Below, in pieces: positions 24,929-37,199 of a stretch of 64,000 nucleotides of DNA; the first letter of the stretch is position 1, and the number at the start of each line of letters is the position of its first letter. The stretch spans positions 45,337,554-45,401,553 of the forward strand of contig OX485803.1 in assembly GCA_950295325.1 (NCBI GenBank), given 5' to 3'. The notes under the pieces are model-generated. The model was not told the origin of the DNA. It did no database searches and saw only the letters and a list, made by a program, of their open reading frames with translations. The stretch comes from Polytrichum commune. Taxonomy: Eukaryota > Streptophyta > Polytrichopsida > Polytrichales > Polytrichaceae. The position numbers were made by a program, and so were the translations under genes.

Positions 24929-25236
24929 TAGGGTGGGTTTACACTAGGGTCCAAGACAAAAGAAACACCAAAATCAGTCATGGTATTGGTTGAGAGCAAA
25001 ATTTTAGACCTTGCAAGGAGTTTACACAGCTAGGATCTGAGTCCAAAGTAAAAAAAATTGAAGTGGCACTAAATATGTGACATCACTTTCCTGCCAAATC
25101 TTGTCGTTCTCAACCCAAAAAATTCTCCTCCTAGTTTGAGAAATCACTCTCCAAGCTTGGGTCCACTCTTGAGTCCGAACGTAAGGTCCAGTAACAAGTG
25201 TTTTGGACCCGAACCTTAACGTACACCTACCCTAAC
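24928..25236. mobile_element. Tourist-like MITE
   Basis: Imperfect terminal inverted repeats: GGGTGGGTTTACACTAGGGT at the left, and a right end whose reverse complement reads GGGTAGGTGTACGTTAAGGT. Each end is bordered by a TWA trinucleotide (TTA at 24,928-24,930, TAA at 25,233-25,235) as expected for PIF/Harbinger-mobilised MITEs, although the two trinucleotides are not identical. PIF/Harbinger transposase remnants occur elsewhere in the window. Confidence 0.6.
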
Positions 25237-27149
25237 TGGAAAATTGTACTGGAAAAATTGCTGGATGGTCCCAGTACCGGTGCAGTTTTTGGCCGTGTTT
25301 TGGAACATAGATTTAGCAACGCTTTGCATACTCGGAACTGGAATGTAATTAGTTGCCGAGAAGACAGCTGTACCTAACTACCGCTTTCTGAAGAACAATT
25401 TTGGAATATTCATCTTGGCTGAACATTACTTCTTAGGGACTCGTTAATGTAATGCCAAAACTCCACAATTGCAGTACCCCATGATGCATTCGAGAATACA
25501 CTATACCTACACTGCAACTGAAACAGAAGACATCAAGATGAGCATATTATTCCCCACTCTGAAGTGGATCTAGCTGATGAACGTAATAGAATTCATGCTA
25601 TGATATGCAATGATGGTAAAGCCTAGTGCTGAACATTCAGACCCTCAAACTGCTATGCACTCTTCATATTATTGTTGTGTTTGTATTTCACCCGCATTTC
25701 ATGTGCACATTGACCACAGGCCTTGGATGCATAAGAGATGTAGGTGGCTCTTCCTGGTAATACTCACAATCAGCAATATGTGGGTCAAATGCTTTACAGT
25801 AAGAATTTATAGGTCTTAGTAGTTGCTAAGCTGTGCATTCTTGACCGAGGGATAAGAGCTGAACATTTTGAACCTTGTTGTGCTTAGGGCCATGCTGTAT
25901 ATTATATATTTATATTATAACACTTGTGACCTGACACGTGGTCAGCTTTAATAGAGCACTGATATATATATATATATATATATATATTTACATGTATACG
26001 GCCTCCATTACATGCACAAACTTCATTCGCTGAACAAACATGAACAACGACAGAGACTTGAAAGTCTGTTCCCTCAACGAATCAATCAGCATGATCGAAT
26101 GCAAGCAATATATATATATTTATATATATAAAATAGCAGCTTTCAGACATACGTATATTAGGTAGCGGTTGGGTGCCCACCTTCATAAACCATGTCGGGC
26201 TACCCTTACATAGGTTACAGACATCGCTCCGGGTAGAGCCAAAAGAAGGCACTTGTTGTAAGTTTAGTACTTTGTGGCAACAACGATCCCGCACTCCTCA
26301 AACCTTGAAAACTTTGTCAGATTTGGTGATGATGTAGCAAACCAGTCACCATCATGTGTGCTGATGAAATACTTTGATCTGTTGTGCACTAATGTATCGT
26401 TCGTGCCAGCTTTGTATAGTCTGAAATCTCGTGATTAGTCGGGGGCTAGCCTGCAAGCGGCACAAAAAAACTCATACACAACAGGATGGAGAGGAAGCAG
26501 CGAGGGTTAAGAAAAATAAATAAATACTTCTTTCCGATGGCGAGTCTCCCTAACTCAGGACGTGAAAGAAGGAGGTCAAGAAATGGCAGCCAGAAAGCAG
26601 GAAGAAGACACCCATAAGCTTATTTGAAGAGACCTAGCCCTTTGAAGAAGTCGACAAGTTCAGCTGTGCTTATAATGTATTTTTCTTGCAATGCAAGTGT
26701 CACCCATGCCTCACCGCCACCGCTTTGCCAAGTTAGCCTCCCTGATTGGGCCGAAACTCTGTGTCCTTTTGCTTTCCATCACTTCACAGCCAAGGAGAAG
26801 ACCCAGGCTACACACGCTCCTTTTTGAGCTGGGCCCTCACCGAAGTAACTTAAAAGGAGTCAGAATTGCCCACATGATTTACCCAAGTAAAAGGAGTCTA
26901 GTAAACATGTGCCCTCCACAAACCTGTACTTAATTCATCTCAAGTGGGGTACCACACACTAATTCAGGGTCTTTGATGCTAACATAATATTACTTAGCTT
27001 AGCCAAGGCCCACAAAATGTCACAATTTAGAGCAAGCCCAATCATTTCTAGATTTGCATATGCATCTGGGAATGAACAGTGGCCTCTGTCCAAGATGCAG
27101 ATGCAAACCCAACAAAAATTGCCACTCATCTTGCATCACCTTCAATATT
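25237..27149. other. Gene-free stretch
   Basis: No gene supported. Contains (TA)n tracts at about 25,962-25,989 and 26,108-26,130. The frames at 26,624-26,933 show no family signature. Confidence 0.45.
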
Positions 27150-27330
27150 AACCCTTGAATTCCTCTAAAATGATCGGTAAATTTTCTAAAGCCATGAACT
27201 TCAACGGGTTATTTCTCAAAGTCGTCTCAAAGCTCAACAAGTTATTTCTCAAACTCATCCGGTTCATCTGTAATCAGTAATTTTCCTAAAGTCTCAAACC
27301 CGAACTGGTTATTTCTCAGGACGAGTGGGC
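27150..27330 (+). repeat. Dispersed repeat, family R1, copy 3
   Basis: Contains TAAAATGATCGGTAA, ATGAACTTCAACGGGTTATT and CCGGTTCATCTGTAAT, with the GGTTATTTCTCAAA block repeated internally. It matches copies at 5.6 and 13.2 kb. Confidence 0.55.
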
Positions 27331-28000
27331 TTGCTCTAAAGTGAGTATGTTGTGAATTACGGAGTCTATTTTATCTTAAAAGGTTGCAAGCTCCAATATG
27401 ATTCTACACATTTTCACCTCAGGCAATAGTGATGGGGGCGAACTCAAAGGTGGGTGTCTAGCCTTGGCCCAATGAGAAGCACAGGGATGGGGCCCTTAAC
27501 CTCACACAACCAATGGGGTGACATCTAATGATTTTATTCCTGCCCTTATAAGGTTATAGGTCTGCCAACTAGTATGTAAAACTTTTGTACAGTTTTACCT
27601 TTAGGAGGAGAGAGTCTTTTACAGGGCAATGGTCCAATTCTATCCAACCAAACCCTCCGCTTTGACCGGTCAAGAGCTAGAAGTCTTGTAGGACAACAAC
27701 ACTAGGTAGTATGCAGGTAGTATATTGAGGGGCCCAACTGGTAGTCAAATCTCTCACGTCTGTTTCTTGTCTCTAGATTGATTCGATCTAACTTACCATT
27801 ATTCAGTTGCATGGTTGTGTTTCATTCTATATTTAGCATATGTGTAGTAAGTTTTTGCTCTCAGTTAAATAATCCAAAACCTAGGATACAAACTCTCAAG
27901 GAAGGCTTTACTAGTGTCTATTACAGGCATTTGTCACATTATAGTTCATTAATAAGACAATAGGATTGTTATCTTCACTCCAAATCATGACTGATATGTC
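27331..28000. other. Gene-free stretch
   Basis: No feature recognised. Confidence 0.4.
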
Positions 28001-30287
28001 TTTTACTCTCCTTTTCTCTCTTGGTTTTCCTCTCAATGTTTCTCAGTCAGTGGGCTATGTGTGTCAGTAAGCTGTAGTTTCCATCTCGCCATGAGATTTT
28101 GTATAACAATAGTCAAGAGAGAACAATAGTCTTTGAGTAACACAATTGTCTTTGGTAACCATTGGCCAATGCATCTTCATATCACAACAATTCCTTCATT
28201 ACTTTGTCAATGTTAATTCCAATACAAGACAAATTGTTTATTCCTCAACTTTAGATTTAATCATTACTCACAACTTATGCAACTAACAAAGCTTAACGGT
28301 CAGCTATAGTCTTGGTCGCCCTGCACAACTTGCAACAATGACAACCAGGGTAACACACTAGACAATAGTTGATCGTGTTAATTCACATTTTATACTCAAA
28401 GATCAAATCTCTTGACTAAGTCTCCATTTACAACTCAACTTAAAACTAGAATAACTTATGCCTAGATTTCCTTTATAATCCAAAGTTCACTATATCTTAA
28501 GTTCATTTAATCCCTCTTACATACCTCAATCCCTCCCCTAATCAACTGATTAGAAGTGATTTCTCATCACTTCAGTTGATTGAGATTCTCTCATTAAATT
28601 CACTCTTCCCAATTATAAACCTATCAGCCTAACATTTAGATTTCACTATTATCTCATTTGGCTAAACTATTAGCTTTCTTCATCATGGCCTCTCACAGGC
28701 TTCAACTATACTCAATAGATTCTCTCACAATCAGACACTTGGCCTTACGGCTTCTTTATAGCCTATAATTGGTTTCAACTATAGCCCATAGTTACACTTC
28801 ACACAGGCCAACTCCTTGACTTTTCAACTCCCTTCTCTCGGCTGGAACTCTCACAAAACCTCTCTCAAGTGGGTTCTCTCTCTCCCACGCAATCGCTCAA
28901 GTCTCTGCTCTCTCACAGGGAGACAATGGTTCAACTATAATCTTCCAGCCTCTGCGCTCATAGTTCTACACTTCTTCTCATTTCCTATCACCTTCTTCGG
29001 CCAAGGATTTCACATATGCTCATAGTGTCAGGGATTTCTCGCAACCATGTTTTACCCTTCACTTAATTTTCCCTTTCGCAGACGATAGTTATCTTGCATT
29101 CAACTTTCTTCAATTGTTCGAACTCACTCTCGCTCAAGTTCTATTCATTTAATTCTCTTTTCATCCTCTCATTGCTCGCTGTAATTTCCCATCAACCAAT
29201 CTCATTCTCACTTTTTGACTCAACCAACTACAATCTCAACAATCAACAATAGTTTTATCTCATTCTTCCTATTTGCTTTGCCTCACATTCATACTCATTC
29301 GAATCCATGTTCTTACTCGATCACAGGTTACGACCTCACTCATAATCTCTCACTCCATTGAGTGCGGCTTCAATCCAATAAACAATTCCAAAATTCACAT
29401 TGCTCAGTCAAATCAGAAAATAGTTCCACTGTGCTACAACTCTCCAATTAACTTTCATTCCCAAATAACAATATACTTTCATAAAATAGGACAAGCCGCA
29501 ATCACTACGGTGTCTACTTAATTCAAAATCAGAAAATGGTTTAACTATTTCCTCGCCTGTTCTCGGTGCTGAGGGAGATCAGTCTATAGTTTTTACTTTG
29601 CGCTCAACAATAATCAAGAACTATCTGTCTTCTCCACCCTTCGCCAGCCCTCTTAGCTCGGTGGGGGAAGACGATAGTTATCGTAACCGACTAAGGGCAC
29701 CTAAGCCCATGCCTAGGGTTATAACTACTTGCCTATAGTTTAACTATGTTCATATGCTTGGATGGACTTCATCCGAGACTCTACTATAAGCCTATGGTTA
29801 ACTAATTGCCCAAAAAATTGGCTCACAATATGACATGAACCTCCACGGGGGGAGAATGAAGAGCTGCTGAGAGCTCCGTAATTCCTGGAGAGGTGAGCGA
29901 CTGAGGAGTTAGCCGCTATGGAATGATGTGTGTGTTGCCTGGAGCTGGACTTGCAGTCACCCTGCACACATTAGAGAAACAGTTAGGTCAGTGTGTTTGG
30001 AGAGGTGCTTAAATGTGTTGGGAGGGGTACATGTGCATGCTTGGTATCAGATCTAAAGATTGAAGTATGTGTGAGTGAGAGTTGAGATCTCAAAATTAGA
30101 GCATTCTGATGAGCTGGGGCCCTGATTGGTTACATTGAATTAGAAAACTTCATCTCCCTGCTTGTAGACTTTAGATCTGTAATCGAAGCACCACATCTTG
30201 TGAGGAAACGAAGCACCAAGGACACAAACACATTGTTACTCACGGTCACGGCACTGATCCAGGATCACACTCCAGACAATAGATAGA
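28001..30287 (+). other. Pyrimidine-rich leader with recurrent TATAGTT motifs, possible 5' region of the LINE
   Basis: The plus strand is rich in C and T. The motif (A/T)ATAGTT, or its complement AACTAT(A/T), recurs roughly every 60-150 bp (for example about 28,305, 28,707, 28,770, 28,930, 29,087, 29,249, 29,586, 29,672, 29,737). It ends shortly before ORF1 of the retrotransposon. It could be the element's untranslated leader or promoter. The 5' border is not visible. Confidence 0.35.
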
Positions 30288-32765
30288 ATGCTATATAGAA
30301 GGAGCCATAGGCTCCTTCTCCTTGTCATACACATTGCAATAACATTCTCCCTACTCCCTCTATCTAGCACAGGTACATGGACAGCAGATCCAGAACCACA
30401 CCTACGAAGGCCACAGATCAAATCCGATCCCCCTGAAGTGAACTGGTGCAGACATCTACACCAACTAGATCGAGTTTACACCCATCTTCACCTAATCTGC
30501 ACCAAATCTGCACGCCAACCTGCATCGAATCTATCAACACCACGCTGGAACGAAGGAGAGGACCGAGCCATCACCAAAATCGAAAGAGAGCCACACCGGA
30601 ACGACGGAGAGGATCGAGCCGTCACCGAAATCGAAAGAGAGCCACACCGAAACGAAGGCGAGGACCGAGCCCACAGAGGAGACCTGTTGTACCAAAGGGG
30701 AGGAGATCAAGCCTACAGCAAAACTAGACTTCACCGAAAAGGAGGGGAGCCGGGAGCTGGAGATTGCGAAATACGAAGAGAAAACATCAGAGGTGCCAGC
30801 GATCCACAACAACGGCACCACTACACCGAAACCAGTAGCAATCTACACCGAATCAATCCCATCGCCGAAAGCCGAAACCCAGCAATCTGCAGGTACAGTA
30901 AAGCCCCAGAGATCTACAGCAACCGAGGAGAACAACACCGAATAAGAGGACACACAGCTACTAAGAACCCAAACTCAATGGCAATGCCGAAAACCTCACA
31001 CCGAAATGGGAGTACAGCAGACGGGAGCCTAATCCCCATGGCCCTGGCAAAAGTTTTTGGTGCAGAAGAAGATGTAATGGAGATAGACTCCCCTGCCCAG
31101 AGTCTCAAAAAATTGTTGGCAGAGAAGGCCAAAATGCCGCCCAAAGGGGCAGCGAGCGGGAAGCGAAGTCGGGACCCAGCAGTAACTCCTCCACACTTAC
31201 CGTCACCACCGAAAGTGGCCCAAGCCACAGTACCCACTTCCGAACAACCACTTAAACTTTGGCTAGGGTTTGATGTTATGGAGAAACTTGCCATGGACCA
31301 GGGATTAGATGAGTTATACATGGACGAGACCATCAATGATAAAGTTACAAGAGGCATCCCCCGCAAAGAAGCTGAAGAGCTAGACAATGTAAGCATCTCC
31401 TACCCTAGAGTGCCACAAATATTGTACCCTAGTAAAAGGAGTGATGGATTCCCGGGGCAACATCTTAACCTCACTCAACTACCGTCTGAGATAGATACTG
31501 ACCCTATCTCATGCATGTCTCTAGACTTTCAAATTGCCATTCATTTTCAGCTCCCCAACAACCCCCTTTTCCATAATCATGTGAAAGAGCTTGTCAAAGA
31601 AAGGCTAAATGACATGCATATCCTATTAGGCACTAAACTTATAGAGCCCATCTCAATTCTATGCATGAGTATCAAGAGGGGTGGGATTAAGGGAGTTTGG
31701 GCTGGGATAGTCAAACTCCACCTTCTCCACCCCCAAGTTGATGGAGTAGCACTACTCACGGGTCTTAGACCCTTTATCCTCCACCTTGAGTCCCACTCCA
31801 ACGTTGGAAGTCTTGGCAAGGTATACAAGTCATATCACTCCATTGCTAGAAGCAACAACCTCTCCATCAAAATCTCAAACGACACATTGATTGGTATATC
31901 ATCTCATGCTCTTTTTCTTGATGTCCTAGAAAATAGCTTTAGGAGAGGCCATAATTTCGAGATTGTAGGGGTACAAAAGAGCACCACTAACAACCATGCT
32001 TACATTGTTGCTCCTACCCCCCACCAAGCCAAAAAAATCCAAAAACTCCAAGTATCTACACATCACCAAATCCTTGAAGGTCAAGTGACAAAAGGTCCCT
32101 CTCTTACTTTGGAGCAAAAGGCAAAGAAAGAGGCTCTTACCCTAACCTTCTACAACCTCCCCATTTTGATGAATATTGAGGATACCTCCCTTGAAATTTG
32201 CAAAGTATTAGGAACCAAAAATGTTGTATCCATTTGGTTCCACAAGCAAGATGGCTTGAGACACAATGGTAGTGCAAATGTGGAATGCCTTAACCCCTTT
32301 GTGTATAGGAAGTTTGTAGGGAAAGAAGCAAAAATTGGAGCCTACCATGTGGAAATTACCCCACACCGCCGAAGCCTTGACGGTAATGACAAACCCACCA
32401 AAGAATTACTAGTCAAATTTGGTTTTGAAGATACTAATACGTGTTTGGTAAACACAATTGAAGCCATCCAAAACCAAACCCAAGAGGAGACTAGTGCAAC
32501 AAAGGAAGACGTTTTCACCGTCATGAAGGAGGCAATTGAAGAAGGCAACAAAAAACTCAAACTTGAATTTCACAAAGACATGAAGGACTTAAAGGATGAT
32601 ATAGTAAGAGAGGCACACATCTATGCGGATGAAATAAACGATAAATTAAAAAAGCAAATGTTGGACATCCAAAGCACTTTGACCTTGGCACTCACCGGAA
32701 TGCAACAAATTATAGGCTTGGTAAACCCAAACCTCATGCTAAAAGACCAACCAAATGTGGAATGA
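30288..32765 (+). CDS. LINE ORF1 protein (RNA-binding, RRM-like and coiled coil)
   Basis: 825 codons without interruption. Residues about 88-135 hold a 17-residue tandem repeat (EGEDRAITKIEREPHRN and variants, about 2.5 copies). A basic Pro/Ala region follows. The globular middle ends with an RRM-like fold (about 600-705, core ALTLTFYNLPILMNIEDTS and later SANVECLNPFVYRKFVG). The C-terminus (about 735-805) is charged and coiled-coil-like (EEGNKKLKLEFHKDMKDLKD). This matches the general plan of LINE ORF1 nucleic-acid chaperones. The first Met gives a signal-peptide-like start (RLLLLVIHIAITFSLLPLSS) that makes little sense for such a protein. Translation may really begin downstream, for example at MAMPKTSHRNG (30,978). 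The frame being open while ORF2 is wrecked is unusual. Confidence 0.75.
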   Translation: MLYRRSHRLLLLVIHIAITFSLLPLSSTGTWTADPEPHLRRPQIKSDPPEVNWCRHLHQLDRVYTHLHLICTKSARQPASNLSTPRWNEGEDRAITKIEREPHRNDGEDRAVTEIEREPHRNEGEDRAHRGDLLYQRGGDQAYSKTRLHRKGGEPGAGDCEIRRENIRGASDPQQRHHYTETSSNLHRINPIAESRNPAICRYSKAPEIYSNRGEQHRIRGHTATKNPNSMAMPKTSHRNGSTADGSLIPMALAKVFGAEEDVMEIDSPAQSLKKLLAEKAKMPPKGAASGKRSRDPAVTPPHLPSPPKVAQATVPTSEQPLKLWLGFDVMEKLAMDQGLDELYMDETINDKVTRGIPRKEAEELDNVSISYPRVPQILYPSKRSDGFPGQHLNLTQLPSEIDTDPISCMSLDFQIAIHFQLPNNPLFHNHVKELVKERLNDMHILLGTKLIEPISILCMSIKRGGIKGVWAGIVKLHLLHPQVDGVALLTGLRPFILHLESHSNVGSLGKVYKSYHSIARSNNLSIKISNDTLIGISSHALFLDVLENSFRRGHNFEIVGVQKSTTNNHAYIVAPTPHQAKKIQKLQVSTHHQILEGQVTKGPSLTLEQKAKKEALTLTFYNLPILMNIEDTSLEICKVLGTKNVVSIWFHKQDGLRHNGSANVECLNPFVYRKFVGKEAKIGAYHVEITPHRRSLDGNDKPTKELLVKFGFEDTNTCLVNTIEAIQNQTQEETSATKEDVFTVMKEAIEEGNKKLKLEFHKDMKDLKDDIVREAHIYADEINDKLKKQMLDIQSTLTLALTGMQQIIGLVNPNLMLKDQPNVE
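30548..30670 (+). repeat. 51-bp tandem repeat inside ORF1
   Basis: About 2.5 copies of a 51-bp unit (GGAGAGGACCGAGCCATCAC...), in frame, encoding the 17-residue EREPHRN repeat. Confidence 0.85.
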
Positions 32766-34592
32766 CCACAAACCGCCAAGAAAAGAAAAAAGTATTTACA
32801 ACAATACTACCTCAGATACATAGATGTATATAGATATAGTAGTATACAAAAAATATGTCATAGTAACATACATAGTACTATACGTCGTCAATTTTTATAT
32901 ATAAAATACAAACATATCCCACATCCATACCTATACGGTATGTTCCAAAAAATCACTCATCCAATACATAAACTAAAATACAAAACCCACCCATACAACA
33001 ACTTCCATACAAAATACAACCCCCATATAAAATACAGTAGTAATCTAAATCGGAAAATACCCCGACCTCATCCAAAAAACAGTTATCATCTAAGACATAG
33101 TCTTCATCCAAGGCACCGTCTTCTCCCAAAAAACAATCTTCATCCGAAATACGGAAGGTACCCAACACACATACTTCACCCAAAAAACAAACTTCATCCA
33201 AGACATGGACTCCATCCAAAACACATATTACATTCAAAACACATATCTCATCCAAAAGATAGCTCACACCCAAAACAAGAAATCCATCCTAACTTAAGGA
33301 CACATCCACAAAATAAACTCCATCCTAAACACAACTCCCATCCAAGCCCCAAACTTTGTCCCCACTCAAAACCTAACTCCCACTCAAAATACAAACTCTA
33401 CCCAAAAAATAAAACGGCCTCGGCCTACCGGCCTTGCCACATAACTAATTGCAAACACCACTTCACAAACAATTGGAAACCTAACTCAATACCAAATCAA
33501 ATACCTAAAAACTATGCAAAATCACACCCCTTACCACAAGAAAACATAATACCCGCCCTACCCAACATTCTCTCTACAACAAAACTTGCACTCATTAAAT
33601 ATCAAAAACTAAATAAGAAAAAACCAAAAATACCTCACTTATATGGATACTACTTCATTACATCAAATACATCAAGTATGTATCAAAAATCTACACACAA
33701 ACCAAATTACACTAATCACCCATACAATGACAACTACCCAAAACACACTTTCCGAACAAAATACAACACCCACCCAAATTATACCTCTCATCCAAAACAC
33801 AAAATAGAAAGGCCTCACCCAAAATACAGATATTACCCAAGAAATGAATGCCACCCAAAATACAAAGTATACCCAAAACATAGTTTATATCCAAAACAAA
33901 GACCACATCCAAAACTCAAACTCCATCATAAACACCCCCCCCCCCCCCATCCAAACCTTAACCCCCATCCAAAAATTTGCTTCCAAGCAAAACTCTACCT
34001 CCACTCAAAATACAAGATTCATCAAATAAACAAAATGGCCTCGGCCTACCGGCCTCGCCACAAAACAAATTACCAATATAACTCCACAATCAAGAGGAAG
34101 CCTCACATAACACACACCCTACCCAACCCTCTTACCACAACTAAAATTGAACGCATAAAATACCAAAAAACAAACAAAAAAAACCACAAATAATCAACTT
34201 CCACCCAAACCTCAAACCCTATCCAACACTCTACTGCAAAGTAAAACTCAACTTTCACTCAGAACACAAAATCTACCCCAAAAACCAACCGGCCTCACCA
34301 CAAAACTATTATTAAATACCACCCCACAAACAAATGGAAACCTAACAAAATAACAAACCACACACCTAAAGACAACACATACACACACTTCTCATCCATA
34401 CATTTAGAAAACATAACACCCAATCCCTCTACCGTACCCAAACTCGTACCCATAAAACACCAAAAAGCAAATAAAAATAAATCAAAAACACTCAACCCAT
34501 ACTCATACCAAAACCTCAAAGCCCACCCAAAACTTTGCCTCACAGCACAACCTCACTTCCACACAAAATACAAAATTTCACCCAAAAGCAAA
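32766..34592 (+). repeat. LINE spacer: alternating leader copies and HPK-type minisatellite
   Basis: Two sequence types alternate. One is an A/C-rich minisatellite of short units around CATCCAAAACACAAACT, which in one frame reads HPKHxLHPK over and over (32,940-33,400; 33,720-34,020). The other consists of diverged copies of the first 200-260 bp of ORF2, each opening with GGCCTCGGCCTACCGGCCT (33,414-33,670; 34,032-34,195; 34,290-34,500). The functional-looking copy at 34,593 is the fourth. The upstream copies lack the 2A motif. An open frame of 417 codons (32,940-34,193) spans this region but is most likely a by-product of the repeats. Confidence 0.75.
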
Positions 34593-34850
34593 ATGGCCTT
34601 GGCCTACTGGCCTCGCCATAAAACTAATAGCAAATACCACTTCATAAACAAATGGAAAACTAATGCAATAACAAATCACATAACTAAAGACAACACACAT
34701 GCACACTTCTTACCCAAACAATTAGAAAACATAACACCCGCCCTACCCAACCTCTTTACCACAACCAAATTCATAACAATAAAATACCAAAAAATAAATA
34801 AGAAAAAACCAAAAATACTTCACTTCCATGGATACTACTTCATCAACAAG

Positions 34851-34895
34851 TTAACCCTACTACAATGTGGAGACATAGAACCCAACCCCGGACCA
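34851..34895 (+). other. 2A-like ribosome-skipping motif
   Basis: Encodes LTLLQCGDIEPNPGP, a full match to the 2A consensus D(V/I)ExNPG|P with the usual upstream LL and G. In known 2A peptides the ribosome skips the final Gly-Pro bond, releasing the leader from the downstream protein. Here the leader would be about 100 residues (MALAYWPRHKT...) and the product would begin with Pro before the APE domain. It lies in a still-open part of ORF2. Confidence 0.85.
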
Positions 34896-35539
34896 ATGCT
34901 TAATATTCTCCGGACACACCCCGCTACACACAAAAAGCGAGCTAAACTATATTTCATCACAAACACAATAAAACTACAACCTGAATACCAACACATAGCA
35001 AGCACATTTGCACCCATACTCAAGCACACACACCCCCTACACCATCAGACAATTACTACATACCCACACCTCCACCAATACATCATAATACAAAGTCATT
35101 CTCCACTAACCCGTATGTTATATGCTCTTACCATTACTATACACCCCTCAATAAACATATGCAACAATATACTAGTCCAACCCCACATTTATCACTTTAA
35201 CAACATATGGACAAACACATTACTCGTCAGACTAGCCAATCTTTCCAACCCCCCCGAGCGACACATTCTAACACCACACCCATACACAACATTTACAAAC
35301 AATAACTAAGATATAATACACCCAAAAAACTCAATACATAAAGAATTATATAAATTTATCCACAACCAAGAGATCACACTTACACCCACCACTCTTCAAA
35401 GCAAATTCCCTTTTCTCCCAAATCAATTAATAACTGAATCACTCCGTTACCTAGAAAATATTAACAAATACTCACACCCGCCCCTACCCCCAGTCACCCC
35501 CGCACCAGAACCTAGAACCAACACTAGCACCAATCACGA

Positions 35540-36300
35540 AACAAATATAATAAGTTGGAATGCCTCCTCACTTAACACCGTACTACCAAACTTACAAAGC
35601 CTAATCAATAACTCTCTAAACAATATAGCAATCATACATATCCAAGAAACCAAACTAACAGCAAATAAATCCACAAAATACATACAGAACCTATTCCCTG
35701 AGTTCAAACTCATCTTTAACAACACACATGCTCTCACACGATGCATACAACAAAGATTGCCCTACACCCCTGGAAGAGGCGGTCTACTCACACTTATCCA
35801 TAACAAGCATGCATTCCCTGGAAATGTCACCAAAATCCCCACGCCAACAAACATCTTCCCGTATTTACAAATAATCAAAATAAATAACCATCCCTCAATA
35901 CTATGGCTAATCGTACAAATGTATATGCCCACACACTTAGAAGACATATGTCTTATCCCATTCCTCAAAACCGAAATCACTAACCAAATTACTACACATC
36001 CAAACCACATATACACACTATGTGGTGACTTCAACAGAGATATTGCACTCCGAGGAAGACATACTAACAACACTAACACCCCTCCCCAAGAAGAGGATCT
36101 ACAATAGAAACACTTTACCACATCTCTCAACCTTGAATACATACCAACTAACACCAGTTTTTCCCGACAAGGGGGCTATAATTATACATCAACAAGTCTA
36201 ATAAACGGTTTCTACATCCACTCTCCAGACAATAGCAAATGTACTTCCACTAAAAACACAACCATGAACCTAAACTCAAACCACTACCCAGTCACCTTAC
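35540..36300 (+). pseudogene. APE-type endonuclease domain of LINE ORF2
   Basis: Motifs in order: ISWNASSL (strand 1 Asn), HIQETKL (catalytic Glu), GRGGLLTLIH, QMYMPTH, LCGDFNRD (catalytic Asp and Asn), and near the end NHYPVTLHI in place of the usual SDHxPV. It is interrupted by a TAG at 36,105-36,107. Such domains nick target DNA for target-primed reverse transcription. Confidence 0.82.
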
Positions 36301-37199
36301 ACATCCCACACAACATACTTATAGCCAGACCCCCACCCCCCACAAACATATCACCAAATAGAATACTAAACCCGATACCACTAGAAAACCTAGAAAATTT
36401 TAAAATAATATTCTTCGAAGAAAACTCTACACAACTAAAGGAACTTACCACACTACTAGAAAACCATCAATACTTAACCCCTGATCAATGGCAAGAAGCC
36501 TACACTTCATTAGATAACATTATTAACAAAATTTCAGAAACCATTGAAAAAACCTGTAAAGCCGCCCCACTACCCAACCTCGCGTACAGAACATCACAAC
36601 AATGAGGGTTTCTACAACGAAAACAAGCTAAAGAGTGGAAAAAACACCTTACCACATACTACCTCATTAGGAAAACTATATACATTATACAGCACGACCC
36701 ACACTGGCTAACCCACCCCATCCTAAACGAAATCCGAAACCACCAATATATAAGTATCTCACACCCACCCACAACAACCGCATCTACTGATGAATGGATT
36801 GATACCATAGTTGTCATTGCAAAAACTGCCAACAAAAAAGCCAGGAAAATCACCGCCAAATACACCAAAGACTGTATCCTAAAAGCTGTATCAAAATGCC
36901 GTCAGATGTATGAAAATAGTCCCAAAAAAAATAAACAGAAAAATCTTCAAAAACTCCGAAACCTCACCTCTGAACTCCATCATGGACAGACACAACAATA
37001 AACTAACTAACCCTAAAGACATCGCATCAGAAATATACACACAACAATCTATCAGTAACCGTCCAACAGTCCCCACATGCCACTACCAAAATACCCACCC
37101 ATCACACTGCACATGCGGAGTAAGGCAATATCCATGACACGATTTAGACGGATACACAATTAACAAACGAGGAGAACCCTAAACTCCCCTACATACATA

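Noticed and set aside
24933-25231. hAT-type MITE
   Set aside because: No 8-bp duplication; the ends and TWA trinucleotides fit Tourist/PIF better.
32940-34193. 417-codon frame between LINE ORF1 and ORF2 as a separate protein
   Set aside because: It consists of minisatellite (HPK repeats) and leader copies; the open frame follows from stop-poor A/C-rich repeats.
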